Positions 8,256 through 15,141 of a stretch of 37,521 nucleotides of DNA are shown in pieces (the first letter of the stretch is position 1; each line of letters starts with the position of its first letter). The DNA is from an uncultured Coriobacteriaceae bacterium (GTDB lineage Bacteria; Actinomycetota; Coriobacteriia; Coriobacteriales; Eggerthellaceae), in NCBI GenBank assembly GCA_900550385.1, contig URRZ01000010.1:1-37521 (forward strand). The letters are read 5' to 3'. The position numbers and the translations under genes were made by a program. The notes under the pieces are model-generated. The model was not told the origin of the DNA and did not search any database. It was given only the letters and a program-made list of their open reading frames with translations.

Positions 8256-9191
8256 GTGAAACTGCTCGTCATCAACAACCTCAACTCCGGCTACGGCGAG
8301 GGCGCGGTGTACGACTTCATCCGCTCCTTCGTTCGCGACGGCGACGAGGCGTGCCTGCGCTCGACCGACGGCTCGACCGACGTCACCACGATGCTCGACG
8401 ACGCCGATTCCTTCGACGCGGTCATCGCCAGCGGGGGCGACGGAACCGTGGCGGCCGTCAGCTACTGCCTGGCGGGTTCCGGTATCCCGGTGCTTCCCTT
8501 CCCCGCCGGCACCGCGAACCTGCTTGCGCTGAACCTCTCCTCCCCCAACGAGCCGCACGCCTTGGCGAAGCTGGTGCGCGCCGGGCTGACGCTCGACTTC
8601 GACCTAGGCGAGATCGAGATCGACGGAAGGTCCTTCGGCTTCGTCATCATGGCGGGCGCCGGCTACGACGCCGCCATCATGCGCGACGCGAAGCCCCACA
8701 AGCGCGTCTGGGGCCCCATGGCGTACTTCTCGGCGGCCATCGCCAACCCCCTGCCGCAGAAATCGCGCTTCGACATGGTGCTGGACGGCCGGCGCGTTGA
8801 AAGCGAGGGCTTGGGCATCCTGCTGGTGAACTTCGCGAAGATCCAGTTCGACCTCGCCGTGACCCACGACAACGAACCGCGCGACGGAGTGCTGGGCGTG
8901 GTCATCCTGAAGGGCAAGAGCGCCTTCGACCTGATCCCCGCGCTCATCGCCAGCGCGCTGGATCGCGACGGGGCGCACCCCGATCGCACCGATTCGCTGG
9001 AGATCTACTACGCACGCGAGGTGAGCGTGACGGCGGACCCGCCCATGGAGGTGCAGTTCGACGGCGAGATTCCCGGCCTCACCACGCCGTTCACCGCGCG
9101 CGTGATGCCCGGCGCCGCACGCTACTACGTCTCCGAGGAGGGCTACGAGCTGTTCGCCGGCGAGGGCGGGGGCGAAACTCGGGAAAAATAG
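8256..9191 (+). CDS. diacylglycerol/lipid kinase family protein
   Basis: Soluble or peripheral kinase of the DAGK_cat superfamily (YegS/DgkB type), 311 aa. The nucleotide-binding signature SGGDGTV is at residues about 59-65, followed by PFPAGTANLLALNL, the counterpart of the GTANDFA motif. The C-terminal NAGK-like beta-sandwich contains FGFVIMAGAGYDA and VQFDGE. The substrate may be diacylglycerol, a sphingoid base or another lipid; sequence alone does not settle it. I chose the GTG at 8256, preceded by AGAAGGGGG, because an upstream extension in the same frame reads through the rnd promoter region. Monocistronic, followed by the tRNA-Val gene. Confidence 0.88.
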   Translation: MKLLVINNLNSGYGEGAVYDFIRSFVRDGDEACLRSTDGSTDVTTMLDDADSFDAVIASGGDGTVAAVSYCLAGSGIPVLPFPAGTANLLALNLSSPNEPHALAKLVRAGLTLDFDLGEIEIDGRSFGFVIMAGAGYDAAIMRDAKPHKRVWGPMAYFSAAIANPLPQKSRFDMVLDGRRVESEGLGILLVNFAKIQFDLAVTHDNEPRDGVLGVVILKGKSAFDLIPALIASALDRDGAHPDRTDSLEIYYAREVSVTADPPMEVQFDGEIPGLTTPFTARVMPGAARYYVSEEGYELFAGEGGGETREK

Positions 9192-9194
9192 GGC

Positions 9195-9223
9195 TTGCGG
9201 CACCTCGATCCACGCGCTATAAT
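9195..9223 (+). promoter_or_regulatory. promoter of tRNA-Val
   Basis: TTGCGG at 9195-9200 and a perfect TATAAT at 9218-9223 with an optimal 17-nt spacer, ending 31 nt before the tRNA. It lies immediately after the stop codon of the lipid kinase gene. Confidence 0.78.
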
Positions 9224-9254
9224 GCTTTATCGCGTCGAAACGAAGACGCTATTC

Positions 9255-9329
9255 GGTCGCTTGGCTCAGCGGGAGAGCATCGCCTTCACACGGCGGGGGT
9301 CACAGGTTCAAATCCTGTAGCGACCACCA
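9255..9329 (+). tRNA. tRNA-Val (anticodon CAC)
   Basis: A 75-nt cloverleaf with encoded CCA. The acceptor stem GGTCGCT pairs with AGCGACC, the D-stem is GCTC/GAGC, and the anticodon stem is TCGCC/GGCGG with loop TTCACAC (CAC at 34-36, reading GUG). The T-arm is ACAGG-TTCAAAT-CCTGT. It has its own promoter and terminator and is transcribed alone. Confidence 0.97.
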
Positions 9330-9338
9330 TGAATTCGC

Positions 9339-9372
9339 AGGCCAGATGGGAAATCCATCTGGCCTGTTTTCG
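9339..9372 (+). terminator. rho-independent terminator of tRNA-Val
   Basis: An 11-bp perfect stem, AGGCCAGATGG at 9339-9349 with its complement at 9355-9365, and a GAAAT loop. A T-rich tail GTTTTCGTTT follows. It starts 10 nt after the CCA end. Confidence 0.9.
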
Positions 9373-9386
9373 TTTCGATAAGCAGG

Positions 9387-9408
9387 CGGGAACACTTCGG
9401 GAACACTT
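9387..9408. repeat. 11-bp tandem repeat downstream of tRNA
   Basis: CGGGAACACTT occurs twice head to tail (9387-9397 and 9398-9408), just past the tRNA terminator. Short direct repeats of this kind occur as integrase arm sites or att remnants next to tRNA genes, but no integrase is present in the window. Confidence 0.5.
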
Positions 9409-9421
9409 TTCCAGCGGTTGG

Positions 9422-9442
9422 AAAAACCCCGCCGAAGCGGGG
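9422..9442 (-). terminator. rho-independent terminator, minus strand
   Basis: Stem CCCCGC/GCGGGG around a UUCG tetraloop, followed on the minus strand by TTTTT (9422-9426). It ends transcription coming from the GNAT gene 100 nt upstream. The UUCG loop makes it very stable. Confidence 0.85.
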
Positions 9443-9542
9443 CCAGCAACCACGCGCCGCAGCGCACGTTCGGCCCAACGCCCTCGCGCAGCGATCGCAC
9501 CATGGCGAAAGCAGGTCCAGACGCGCGCCCGACCCGCCTCGA

Positions 9543-9851
9543 TCAAAGCGTCTTGTAATAGCAGGTCTTGTAGCCGCCGTCGTATCCGGCGTTCCTGTAC
9601 AGGCGATGCACCTCCTCGCGCGAGGAGCTCGTGCAGATCATCATCTTGTAGCAGCCGGCATCGCGCGCCATCTGCTCGGCTCGGCGGATGTTGCGGCTCG
9701 CATGCCCCTTGCGCCGATGTTCCGGATCCGTCCTGATGTTCTCTATGAGCGCGAACGGGCGGTTGTCATGGGCGGGATCGTCGTTTTCCAGGATGTAGAG
9801 GTTGAGGCTGCTCACCACCGCGCCATCGACCTCCGTTGTGACCTTGATCAT
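9543..9851 (-). CDS. small GNAT-family N-acetyltransferase
   Basis: 102-aa protein made of little more than a GNAT core. The acetyl-CoA-binding segment reads ENIRTDPEHRRKGHA (residues about 37-51), matching the R/Q-x-x-G-x-G/A loop. It is followed by the helix ARDAGCYKMMI and the C-terminal LYRNAGYD. It is shorter than the usual 140-160 aa, with the first strands reduced. The substrate is unknown. The start codon is 7 nt downstream of the stop of the membrane protein gene, so the two form an operon ending at the UUCG-loop terminator. Confidence 0.82.
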   Translation of the reverse strand: MIKVTTEVDGAVVSSLNLYILENDDPAHDNRPFALIENIRTDPEHRRKGHASRNIRRAEQMARDAGCYKMMICTSSSREEVHRLYRNAGYDGGYKTCYYKTL

Positions 9852-9858
9852 GCCGCCC

Positions 9859-10692
9859 CTACTCCGCAGGAGCCGGGGTCATGCGGATGCCCACGTACAT
9901 CGCCGTGTCGGGCAGGCCGGAGATGTCGTAGACCTCCGACAGCGCGATGGCCGAGACGCGCCAGCTGTACGTCGTCCCGCCGGCATCCACCGTGCCGCTG
10001 CGGTAGGTGTTGCCCACCTCGTCGACCTCGAGCTCGGTGGCGGATTCGGAATCGAAGCCTTCGGCCTGTATCGCCGCCTCGACGGCGGCGTCGACGTTGC
10101 CGGAATCGAAATCGGCGTAGCGGACCGACAGGTTGAACCCGTCGGAGGAATCGAACTGCAGCCTCCACGACCCGTTCAGCAGAAGCGCCGCATCCGGCGC
10201 ATCCAAACTCGAGATGCCCTGCGCGTAAAGCAGCGCGGCCTCCTCCACGCTCACGTCGGAGGGCAGCTTCACCATGTCGAGCGTGCCGGAGGCCAGATCG
10301 TCGTCCGACGAGATGACGAAAGTGGCATGCCCCAGCCCCTCCGCCGCGGATTTGACGCCCGCGGCGTCCATGCCGGCGAACGACGCCATCGAGGGAAGGT
10401 CCAGCGAAACGTCGCGCGCCAGGTTCTCCTCCACGCTCGCCGCGGCGCGCTGCGCGGCATGCAGCGTGGAACCCAGGAGGTTCATCGCCAGAAGCACGCC
10501 GATGACCAGCGCGGCGGCCGCGAAAGCCAACACGATGGGGAGCTTCTTGCGGGGAAGGTCCAACGAGCGCGAGAGCGCGCTGCCGTCCATGTAGCGGGCA
10601 GGGCCGTCCCCCACGCGATATTCGGCAGCCGACGGCTTTTCCCGCGCGATGGAGGACGCGATGGAGGACAGATCGATGGAAGGCTTGTTCAT
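9859..10692 (-). CDS. single-pass membrane protein of unknown function
   Basis: 277 aa, not recognised. A cytoplasmic N-terminus of about 50 residues (including RKK before the membrane) precedes one hydrophobic helix at residues about 51-73. An acidic extracytoplasmic domain of some 200 residues follows, rich in Asp, Ser and Ala and with no cysteines. The pattern is a type II anchored protein with a small sensor-like or substrate-binding domain. The ATG at 10692 is preceded by AGGAG with an 8-nt spacer. It is followed at 7 nt by the GNAT gene, with which it is probably co-transcribed. Confidence 0.75.
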   Translation of the reverse strand: MNKPSIDLSSIASSIAREKPSAAEYRVGDGPARYMDGSALSRSLDLPRKKLPIVLAFAAAALVIGVLLAMNLLGSTLHAAQRAAASVEENLARDVSLDLPSMASFAGMDAAGVKSAAEGLGHATFVISSDDDLASGTLDMVKLPSDVSVEEAALLYAQGISSLDAPDAALLLNGSWRLQFDSSDGFNLSVRYADFDSGNVDAAVEAAIQAEGFDSESATELEVDEVGNTYRSGTVDAGGTTYSWRVSAIALSEVYDISGLPDTAMYVGIRMTPAPAE

Positions 10693-10724
10693 GCATGCTC
10701 CTGACGGGTTTGTGTGCTTTGGCG

Positions 10725-10733
10725 ATTATACCA
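10725..10733 (-). promoter_or_regulatory. extended -10 promoter of the membrane protein gene
   Basis: On the minus strand TGGTATAAT, an extended -10 with a perfect TATAAT, lies about 33 nt before the ATG at 10692. No good -35 is seen, as is usual for extended -10 promoters. It is back to back with the riboswitch promoter. Confidence 0.6.
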
Positions 10734-10762
10734 TTGCCCGCTTTCGGCGCTCGTGCTAGGAT
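10734..10762 (+). promoter_or_regulatory. promoter of the terC riboswitch transcript
   Basis: TTGCCC at 10734-10739 and TAGGAT at 10757-10762 with a 17-nt spacer and a TG one base upstream (TGCTAGGAT). Predicted transcription start is near 10769, right at the 5' edge of the aptamer. Confidence 0.7.
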
Positions 10763-10767
10763 TTCCC

Positions 10768-10862
10768 TGCCTTGGGGGAGTAGTTGGCATATTCCCATAT
10801 GGGGCACGTCAACATCCTGGCGCCGGCCAAACGGCGTCTGGCGTGTCTGAAATAACCAGACC
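10768..10862 (+). promoter_or_regulatory. yybP-ykoY (Mn2+) riboswitch aptamer
   Basis: The 5' leader of terC carries the two conserved internal-loop sequences of the yybP-ykoY class: GGGGGAGTAG at about 10774-10783 and GTCAACA at about 10808-10814. A GC-rich helix (GGCGCCGGCCAAACGGCGTC) follows, then a closing segment ending CCAGACCC. Members sense Mn2+ and control Mn2+ exporters and TerC-family proteins, which fits the gene that follows. The 3' aptamer strand runs directly into the 5' arm of a terminator, so ligand binding most likely antiterminates transcription. The motifs and gene context are seen or known; the mechanism is inferred. Confidence 0.88.
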
Positions 10863-10909
10863 CATGGCGCGACGGCATGAATCCGCACCGTCGCGCCATG
10901 GGGTTTTTT
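10861..10909 (+). terminator. riboswitch expression-platform terminator
   Basis: A perfect 15-bp stem, CCCATGGCGCGACGG at 10861-10875 with its complement at 10888-10902, and a 12-nt loop. It is followed by G and a run of six T (10904-10909). The first bases overlap the 3' strand of the aptamer, as expected for a transcriptional on-switch. It lies 79 nt before the terC start. Confidence 0.92.
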
Positions 10910-10987
10910 GTTTGCCCGAAAGCCCATGGCGCGGCAGGCTGGATGCCGGATCAGACGGATTCGCAGACGAGACGAAAGGACCCGACC

Positions 10988-12118
10988 TTGTTCGATCTAT
11001 CGATCTTCACCACCCCCGAAGCGTGGATCAGCCTGGTGACGCTCATCTTCCTGGAGATCGTGCTGGGCATCGACAACCTGGTGTTCATCTCCATCACCAC
11101 CAACCGCCTGCCGGAGGAGAAGCAGCACATCGGCCGCAAGCTGGGCCTCGCCGGAGCGCTGGTCATGCGCGTCCTGTTCCTCTGCTTCGCCTCGTATCTG
11201 GTGCACATGACCAACCCCGTGCTCACGGTCGACCTCGGCGCGTACAGCCACGGGTTCTCCGTTCGCGACATCGTCCTGCTGCTAGGCGGCGCCTACCTCA
11301 TCTACAAGGGCATCTCCGAGATCGTCGACATGCTCAAGCTCACCGAGGTGAAGGCCAACCACTCCGAAGAGCACAAGGCCCTGCACATGATCGGCCTGCC
11401 GCAGGCCGTGGGCACCATCATGGTCATGGACATCGTGTTCTCCATCGACTCGGTCATCACGGCGGTGGGCATGGCGGACCATCTGATCATCATGATCATC
11501 GCGGTGATGCTGGCCGTCTTCATGATGATGATCTTCATCGATCCCATCTCGGACTTCATCAACGGGCATCCCGAGATGAAGATGCTGGCGCTCACGTTCA
11601 TCGTGGCGATCGGCGCCCTGCTCGTCATGGATTCCATCGGCTTCCACACCGGCATCGAGCTTCTGCACATGCCGCTCGAGAAGCTGATCGTCTACTTCGC
11701 CATGGTGTTCTGCATCGTGCTGGAGCTCATCCAAATGCGCTACAACGCCAACCTGGACGCGTGGCACCGCGAGCGCTGGCAGGCCGACACCGAGGCCCAG
11801 ATCGATCGCGTGAAAGCCGAGATGCAGGAGCGCTTCGACCGCGAGCACGCCGCAGCCCAAAAAGAGGGGGCGGCGGGCGAAGCCGCGCGCTTGGCGGAGA
11901 AGAATCCGCATATCACGCCGGTGTTCATCGGCCAGAACGTCTACGTGATGCTGCCGGTCGACGGGCAGGATGCGCAGCACTTCAAGCAGCTCGCCCAAGC
12001 CGGCAAGCTCGACGAGCATGCGCTGCGCGAGCCCATCGAGCTCACGGGAGCCGATGCGATCGTCGAGGACGTCGAGCCGGATGAGGGCGAGCCCGTCTAC
12101 GAGGAGCCGGAGAAGTAG
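10988..12118 (+). CDS. TerC family integral membrane protein
   Basis: 376-aa TerC-family (YkoY/Alx-like) membrane protein, probably a Mn2+ exporter or metal supplier to secreted enzymes. Seven or more hydrophobic segments run from residue about 10 to 260. The two family motifs are conserved: EIVLGIDNLVFI in helix 1 and MDIVFSIDSVITA about 150 residues on; their Asp residues are thought to bind metal. Beyond residue 270 a hydrophilic cytoplasmic tail of about 100 residues contains a helical, charged stretch and an acidic end. The start is a TTG at 10988 with AAAGGA 7 nt upstream, beginning LFDLSIFTTPEAWI; an earlier in-frame ATG (10877) lies inside the terminator loop and is rejected. Convergent with rsmB with only 3 nt between stop codons. 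Confidence 0.92.
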   Translation: MFDLSIFTTPEAWISLVTLIFLEIVLGIDNLVFISITTNRLPEEKQHIGRKLGLAGALVMRVLFLCFASYLVHMTNPVLTVDLGAYSHGFSVRDIVLLLGGAYLIYKGISEIVDMLKLTEVKANHSEEHKALHMIGLPQAVGTIMVMDIVFSIDSVITAVGMADHLIIMIIAVMLAVFMMMIFIDPISDFINGHPEMKMLALTFIVAIGALLVMDSIGFHTGIELLHMPLEKLIVYFAMVFCIVLELIQMRYNANLDAWHRERWQADTEAQIDRVKAEMQERFDREHAAAQKEGAAGEAARLAEKNPHITPVFIGQNVYVMLPVDGQDAQHFKQLAQAGKLDEHALREPIELTGADAIVEDVEPDEGEPVYEEPEK

Positions 12119-12121
12119 CGC

Positions 12122-13522
12122 CTACCCCCTCCGCTGGAAGCGGACCGCGAAATGCGCGTCCGCAGACCCGCTGGACAGAAGGGGCGCGAAGCACGACTTG
12201 CCGCCGATGGGCGCAAGGGCGAACGCCGCCCCTTCCCCGCTTGCGAGGAACGCCTTGACGACCTGCAGGTTCTCCTGCTGCGTCACCGTGCAGGTGGCGT
12301 ACGACAAGGTGCCGCCAGGCGCGACGACCGCGGCTGCGGATCGGAGGAGCCCCAGCTGGGTGCGCGCGAGCTCGTCGACATGCCGCGGCGTGAGGCGCCA
12401 GCGTATCTCCGGATGGCGCCGCAGCGTGCCCAAACCCGAGCACGGCGCATCGATGAAGACGCATTCGAACGAGGAGCCGTCGAGCGCCTCGGGCAACCGC
12501 AGCGCGTCGCCCACCGCCCCCTCGACGCAATCGATGCCGTACGAGCGCACGCGCTCCATCAGGAGCTTCGTCTTGAACGCATGGTTGTCGATGGCGACGT
12601 GCCTTTCCAAGGGCGCGCCCCATCGGCGCAGCGCCGCCGCCTCCAGGAGGATGGTCTTGGTGCCCCTGCCCGCCCCCACTTCCAGAAGCGACGCGGGCTT
12701 CTCTTCGGGAAGGACAAGCGACGCGACCCGCTGGGACGACGCATCCGAGACGAGCATCTTCCCGTCGTCGATCAGCTTGCGGATGCGCCCGTCCGCCAGG
12801 ACGCGCGCGGGCGAGACGCGATAGCAGCCCCGCACCTCCTCGCCGTCGAACGAAACGCGCTCGACGGCCGCCTTCGCGCGGGCCAGCTCGGAGGCGACCT
12901 CGCCCTCCTGCGCCTTGAACGGGTTCTCGGCCGCGAACAGCGGCGCGGGCTCGTTGGAGGCCGCCATCAGATCGCACGCGGCCGATACGCCCAAATCGCC
13001 TACGAGCCGCTCGGCGAGCCATCGGGGGAACCCCAGGGATCGCGCGAGGGCGCCGACGTCGCGGGAGGGGTCTCCGAACGGGAACCCGCTCGCGTTTCTC
13101 GCCATGGCTCGAAGGGCGGCGTTGCCCAGGCCCGCCGCGCGCGGGGCGACGGCGCGCACCATCTCGACCCCTTGGTCGACGGACGCGTAGGACTCCTTGC
13201 CGAGGAACAGCATCTCGTAGGCGGCGATGCGCAGCGCATCGCGCACGTCGGGCTTCACATCCTTGGGGGACCTGAGCGAGCGGTCTATCAGATCGTCGAG
13301 GACGCCCCAGGTGGAAACGACGCCCAGGACCAGCAGCGTCGCGAACGCGCGGTCCTCCGGGGCGAGCGAGGAGCGGTCGATGCCCGCCTGGATGACCTCC
13401 TGCGCGTAGGCGTCGCGCTCGCGGATGGCGCGGCATGCGCCCAACGCGGCGAGGCGGGCGGGGCTCGCCTTGGAGGAGGCCGAACGCGCATCCGCGCGTT
13501 CGCGGCCCCTACGCGCGTCCAT
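12122..13522 (-). CDS. rsmB: 16S rRNA (cytosine-C5) methyltransferase, RsmB-like
   Basis: SAM-dependent methyltransferase expected to modify C967 of 16S rRNA; 466 aa. An N-terminal NusB-like RNA-binding domain (residues about 15-150) precedes a Rossmann methyltransferase domain. The SAM-binding loop is LLEVGAGRGTKT. The catalytic blocks are FIDAPCSGLGTLRRHPEIRW (motif IV cysteine, about residue 358) and YATCTVTQQEN (motif VI cysteine, about residue 409). The ATG at 13522 overlaps the 3' end of fmt by 14 nt, indicating translational coupling; a much longer open frame upstream is only the antisense shadow of fmt. Last gene of dnaG-def-fmt-rsmB. Its stop lies 3 nt from that of terC on the other strand, with no terminator between. 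Confidence 0.94.
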   Translation of the reverse strand: MDARRGRERADARSASSKASPARLAALGACRAIRERDAYAQEVIQAGIDRSSLAPEDRAFATLLVLGVVSTWGVLDDLIDRSLRSPKDVKPDVRDALRIAAYEMLFLGKESYASVDQGVEMVRAVAPRAAGLGNAALRAMARNASGFPFGDPSRDVGALARSLGFPRWLAERLVGDLGVSAACDLMAASNEPAPLFAAENPFKAQEGEVASELARAKAAVERVSFDGEEVRGCYRVSPARVLADGRIRKLIDDGKMLVSDASSQRVASLVLPEEKPASLLEVGAGRGTKTILLEAAALRRWGAPLERHVAIDNHAFKTKLLMERVRSYGIDCVEGAVGDALRLPEALDGSSFECVFIDAPCSGLGTLRRHPEIRWRLTPRHVDELARTQLGLLRSAAAVVAPGGTLSYATCTVTQQENLQVVKAFLASGEGAAFALAPIGGKSCFAPLLSSGSADAHFAVRFQRRG

Positions 13523-14471
13523 GCGCGCGCTCCCACGTGCACTCGCCGGACTTGATCCCCTGGACGCCGGCGGCGAACGCCTTCGCATCCATGGCCTTCT
13601 TGCCGTCGGGCTTGAGCGACAGGACCTCGATCGGGCCGTCCGACGCGCCGACGAAAAGGCGTTTCGCGGCGAAGACGACCCCGCCTTGCGCGATGCCGCC
13701 GGCAAGCTGGCAGGCGCGCTCGTCGGCGGGGATCCGCGCCTCCTCGATCGTGACGGAGCGCCCCGCGATCGAAGCGCGCGCGGGATGCCCCGCGCTGGAT
13801 GCCAGCACCTTGCGGACCGTTCGGATGCGCGGCTCCGACGGATCGGCGAAGAGCTCCTCCTTGCCCAGCTTCTCGGCATAGGTCGCGGCGGAATCGTCCT
13901 GGGCATGCCATTCGGCGCCGCCCTGCTCGACCAGCGAAAGGCCCGTCAGCAGGGCGCGCGCGCCCAGATCCGCCAGCTCGGAGGTGAGCTCTGCCGCCGA
14001 TTTGCCCTCCACCTCCGTCGAGCGCCTGACGCAATAGGGGCCGGTGTCCAAGCCCTCCTCCATGCGCATGATGCACACGCCGGTCTGCTCGTCGCCGGCG
14101 AGTATCGCCCGCTCGATGGGCGCCGCGCCGCGCCAACGCGGCAGAAGCGATGCATGGACGTTCAAGCATCCCAAACGGGGGATGCCCAGCACCTCCTTGG
14201 GCAGGATGGCGCCGTAGGCGGCGACGCAGATGGCATCGGGCGCGAGGGCGGCGAGCTCGCGCTGCGCGTCGACATCGCGAAGCGACTTGGGCGTGCGGAC
14301 GGGGATGCCCAGCCGCTCGGCCTGCTCCTTGACCGGCGAAGGCGAGGTGGACGACCCCCGGCCGCGCACGGCGTCCGGACGCGTGTAGACGGCCACGACA
14401 TCGTGCTGCTGCGCGACTTCGAGCAGGATCTTGGCGGCGAGGTCCGGGGTCCCCATGAACACGACGCGCAT
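13509..14471 (-). CDS. fmt: methionyl-tRNA formyltransferase
   Basis: Formylates Met-tRNAfMet using 10-formyl-THF before translation initiation; 320 aa, standard length. The N-terminus reads MRVVFMGTPDLAAKIL. The formyltransferase core has NVHASLLPRWRGAAPIERAI, containing the catalytic Asn and His, and GVCIMRMEEGLDTGP with the catalytic Asp. The C-terminal OB-like tRNA-binding domain spans about 205-320. The gene begins 2 nt after the stop of def (14474) and overlaps rsmB at its end. The def-fmt pair is the usual formylation/deformylation unit. Confidence 0.97.
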   Translation of the reverse strand: MRVVFMGTPDLAAKILLEVAQQHDVVAVYTRPDAVRGRGSSTSPSPVKEQAERLGIPVRTPKSLRDVDAQRELAALAPDAICVAAYGAILPKEVLGIPRLGCLNVHASLLPRWRGAAPIERAILAGDEQTGVCIMRMEEGLDTGPYCVRRSTEVEGKSAAELTSELADLGARALLTGLSLVEQGGAEWHAQDDSAATYAEKLGKEELFADPSEPRIRTVRKVLASSAGHPARASIAGRSVTIEEARIPADERACQLAGGIAQGGVVFAAKRLFVGASDGPIEVLSLKPDGKKAMDAKAFAAGVQGIKSGECTWERAHGRA

Positions 14472-14473
14472 CG

Positions 14474-15010
14474 CTAGCGCACCTTCGGGTCGACGGAGGT
14501 CTGCCCCGGGCGGGCGCCCGCCGCGCGCGCCTCCTCGTAGTCCGCCAGCGCCTTGATGCGGGCGATGGGATCGCAGCGCTCGAACATGGTGACGCCGTCG
14601 AGGTGGTCGATCTCATGCTGGAGGCAGCGGCCGAGCAGGCCGTCGCCTTCGATGATCCACTCCTCGCCGTCGAGGTCGAAGTAGCGCACGCGCGCCCAGG
14701 GCTGGCGCTTGATGGGCACCGCCACGCCCGGGCAGGACAGGCAGCCCTCCTCCTCGGTCTCCGGCTCGCCCTTCAGCTCGAGGATCTCGGGGTTCACCAG
14801 GATGATGGGGTCGCCCTGCTCCTCCTCGCAGTCGATCACGACAAGGCGCTTGAGCACGCCCACCTGCGGCGCCGCGAGGCCGCATCCGTCGAACTTGTAC
14901 ATCGCCTTGACCATCTGCTTGGCCAGCTTCTTCAGGCTCTTGTCGCCCGGATCGCATGGCTCGCAGACCGTGTTCAGCATGGGATTGGGGGATTGAACGA
15001 TGGAGATCAC
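14474..15010 (-). CDS. def: peptide deformylase
   Basis: Metalloenzyme that removes the N-formyl group from nascent proteins; 178 aa. All three PDF motifs are intact: GCGLAAPQVG (motif I), EEGCLSCPG (motif II, metal-binding Cys) and QHEIDHLDG (motif III, HExxH). I prefer the GTG at 15010, with AAAGGA about 10 nt upstream, beginning VISIVQSPNPMLN; another GTG three codons earlier is only 1 nt from that site. The open frame runs further upstream without other support. Upstream is a 131-nt gap to dnaG with a GGGCGC..GCGCCC hairpin; it may be read from dnaG or from its own weak promoter. Confidence 0.94.
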   Translation of the reverse strand: MISIVQSPNPMLNTVCEPCDPGDKSLKKLAKQMVKAMYKFDGCGLAAPQVGVLKRLVVIDCEEEQGDPIILVNPEILELKGEPETEEEGCLSCPGVAVPIKRQPWARVRYFDLDGEEWIIEGDGLLGRCLQHEIDHLDGVTMFERCDPIARIKALADYEEARAAGARPGQTSVDPKVR

Positions 15011-15141
15011 GATACGCACGTCCTTTGCATTGGCGGGCGCTTCGGGCGCCCTTCGGTTACCAGCCGATATTCTCGCTTCTTGCAGGCCTTTTGTACAGGA
15101 GGGAGCGCCAAAATCCACACATGCGGGGACGCGGCGCGAGG

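Noticed and set aside
9286..9546. Minus-strand frame ending ...FEPVTPAV across the tRNA
   Set aside because: A well-known spurious translation of tRNA antisense sequence.
13523..13906. N-terminal extension of RsmB (594-aa frame)
   Set aside because: The extra 128 codons are the alternate-frame reading of fmt; the ATG at 13522 gives the normal RsmB length.
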